Below, in pieces: positions 6,414 to 6,751 of a DNA stretch of 6,751 bases. The stretch lies in the NCBI GenBank assembly GCA_023228225.1, contig JALOBO010000073.1, positions 1 to 6,751 on the forward strand. The letters are read 5' to 3'. The notes under the pieces were generated by a model. It was not told the DNA's origin, did no database searches, and was given only the letters and a program-made list of their open reading frames with translations. Source of the DNA: Clostridia bacterium (GTDB lineage: Bacteria > Bacillota > Clostridia > Christensenellales > UBA1242). Position numbers and translations under genes: made by a program. Numbering within the stretch: position 1 is the stretch's first letter; every line of letters starts with the position of its first letter.

Positions 6414-6436
6414 TATAGTCGTTGCCTCGACTTATA
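6414..6436 (-). repeat. Leader hairpin 2, competes with hairpin 1
   Basis: AGTCG (6432-6428 on the minus strand) pairs with CGACT (6421-6417) around a 6-base loop AGGCAA. Beyond a one-base bulge, 3 further pairs (TAT with ATA) are possible. Those outer bases (6434-6436) also belong to hairpin 1, so the outer parts of the two structures cannot form at the same time. Confidence 0.4.
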
Positions 6437-6462
6437 TACAATGGCTGATTGCCAATGATATA
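6433..6462 (-). repeat. Leader hairpin 1
   Basis: On the minus strand, TATATCATTGGC (6462-6451) and GCCATTGTATATA (6445-6433) fold over an AATCA loop: 4 pairs, one mismatch, 2 pairs, one bulged base, then 5 A/U pairs, 11 pairs in total. It would be near the 5' end of a transcript made from the candidate promoter just upstream. No U-run follows, so it is not an intrinsic terminator. No known riboswitch or tRNA pattern was recognised. Confidence 0.45.
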
Positions 6463-6477
6463 CACCATTAGCGTAGT

Positions 6478-6504
6478 ATTATAGTTTTTCTATGAATTTG
6501 TCTA
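6478..6504 (-). promoter_or_regulatory. Candidate promoter for the scaffold-capsid operon
   Basis: The minus strand has a perfect -10 box TATAAT (6483-6478) and a -35 box TAGACA (6504-6499) that matches 5 of 6 positions. The spacer is 15 bases, shorter than the optimal 17, which lowers confidence. Transcription would begin near 6471-6472 and give a leader of about 160 bases before the scaffold start. It sits right after the upstream gene, a natural place for late expression of scaffold and coat protein. Confidence 0.4.
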
Positions 6505-6526
6505 TCTCGCTTTTATAGTATTCCCA
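6479..6526 (-). other. Possible out-of-frame C-terminal extension of the upstream gene
   Basis: The +1 frame relative to the upstream partial gene reads WEYYKSEIDKFIEKL followed by TAA (6481-6479), a plausible amphipathic helix. The annotated frame ends earlier, at TAA 6515-6513. A single-base indel or frameshift near 6527 would join KPISQWSKSEI to this stretch. It has no start codon or ribosome site of its own. It overlaps the candidate promoter. Chance coding is possible for so short a stretch. Confidence 0.3.
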
Positions 6527-6751
6527 CAATTTCGGATTTAGACCATTGAGAGATTGGTTTCATTCCCTCTTGCCGCGCCAAAGCAGCATTGACACTCATG
6601 GAATAATCAACATACCCACTCATCTCTGATAAAGGGCGTTCAAATTTTTTGAATTTCTCATGTGAACCATTTTCTGCAAGAAATTCTCCACTTTTATCAC
6701 CGTGTCCTGCTGGCACATATTCTTGCAATCCGCCCGATCCATTTTGTTTTT
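6513..6751 (-). CDS. C-terminal end of an upstream protein, possibly a Mu gpF-like minor head protein (partial)
   Basis: The frame is open from the right window edge to TAA at 6515-6513, about 79 residues. A TTG at 6728 is not a credible start: the frame continues upstream of it without a stop (KQNGSGG) and no ribosome site precedes it. The protein therefore starts outside the window. The stretch QEYVPAGHGDKSGEFLAENG resembles the short linker seen after the core of many phage minor head proteins and before a variable C-terminal domain. Then SVNAALARQEGMKPISQWSK follows, of the type N-A-x-A-x-x-x-G-x-x-P-x-S-x-W-x-K that I associate with phage-borne domains but cannot name. Position directly before scaffold and capsid genes fits a minor head protein. 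The identity is tentative. Confidence 0.6.
   Translation of the reverse strand, partial: KQNGSGGLQEYVPAGHGDKSGEFLAENGSHEKFKKFERPLSEMSGYVDYSMSVNAALARQEGMKPISQWSKSEIVGIL

Noticed and set aside
6391..6468. 25-codon minus-strand reading frame in the leader (ATG at 6468)
   Set aside because: There is no ribosome site upstream, and it lies across the hairpins; probably chance.
6400..6480. tRNA or purine riboswitch in the leader
   Set aside because: No T-loop GTTCRA motif, no acceptor stem of 7 pairs, and the conserved loop bases of the purine riboswitch are absent on both strands.
1..6751. CRISPR array, insertion sequence or attachment site
   Set aside because: No regularly spaced direct repeats, no transposase-like frame and no paired terminal repeats were seen.

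Overview
The window looks like part of the head-to-tail structural module of a tailed double-stranded DNA phage or prophage of a low-to-moderate GC Gram-positive (Bacillota-like) host. The reasons are the strong AGGAGG-type ribosome binding sites on the minus strand, the tight gene packing, and the gene order capsid, head-tail connectors, tail completion, tail. The genes read with the standard bacterial code. TAA, TAG and TGA all serve as stops, and TGA ends the 150-residue protein inside an ATGA overlap, which argues against a Mollicutes code-4 host. Nothing here distinguishes a free phage from an integrated prophage: there is no integrase, att site or flanking host gene.

Every supported gene is on the minus strand, so the operon reads from the right end to the left. 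At the right edge (6751-6513) is the C-terminal end of a protein that starts outside the window. It sits where a Mu gpF-like minor head or capsid morphogenesis protein is usually found. Next comes a leader of about 165 bases with a candidate promoter (TATAAT) and several inverted repeats. It is followed by a very acidic protein with a coiled coil (probable capsid scaffold, 6312-5647) and the probable major capsid protein (5600-4227). A 124-base gap with a stem-loop separates the capsid gene from a tightly packed run of connector and tail genes: a first head-tail adaptor (4102-3605), a head-closure-like protein (3601-3080), an HK97 gp10-like tail completion protein (3086-2796), a 308-residue protein that may combine tail-terminator and tube-like domains (2794-1868), a 150-residue protein with a hydrophobic centre (1862-1410), and the first 471 residues of a tail-tip hub (Tal-like) protein that runs off the left edge (1413-1).

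The parts fit one assembly line. The scaffold and capsid protein build the procapsid. The adaptor, closure and completion proteins form the neck. The 308- and 150-residue proteins fill the place normally held by the tail terminator, tail tube, tape measure and Dit genes. The hub protein would close the tail tip. The most unusual point is that there is no full-length tape measure, no recognisable tail assembly chaperone pair and no separate Dit gene between the neck genes and the hub, which suggests a very short or unorthodox tail. The leader before the scaffold gene is the main non-coding structure, with two hairpins that compete for the same bases. Product names rest on gene order and on remembered family patterns; no database search was possible.
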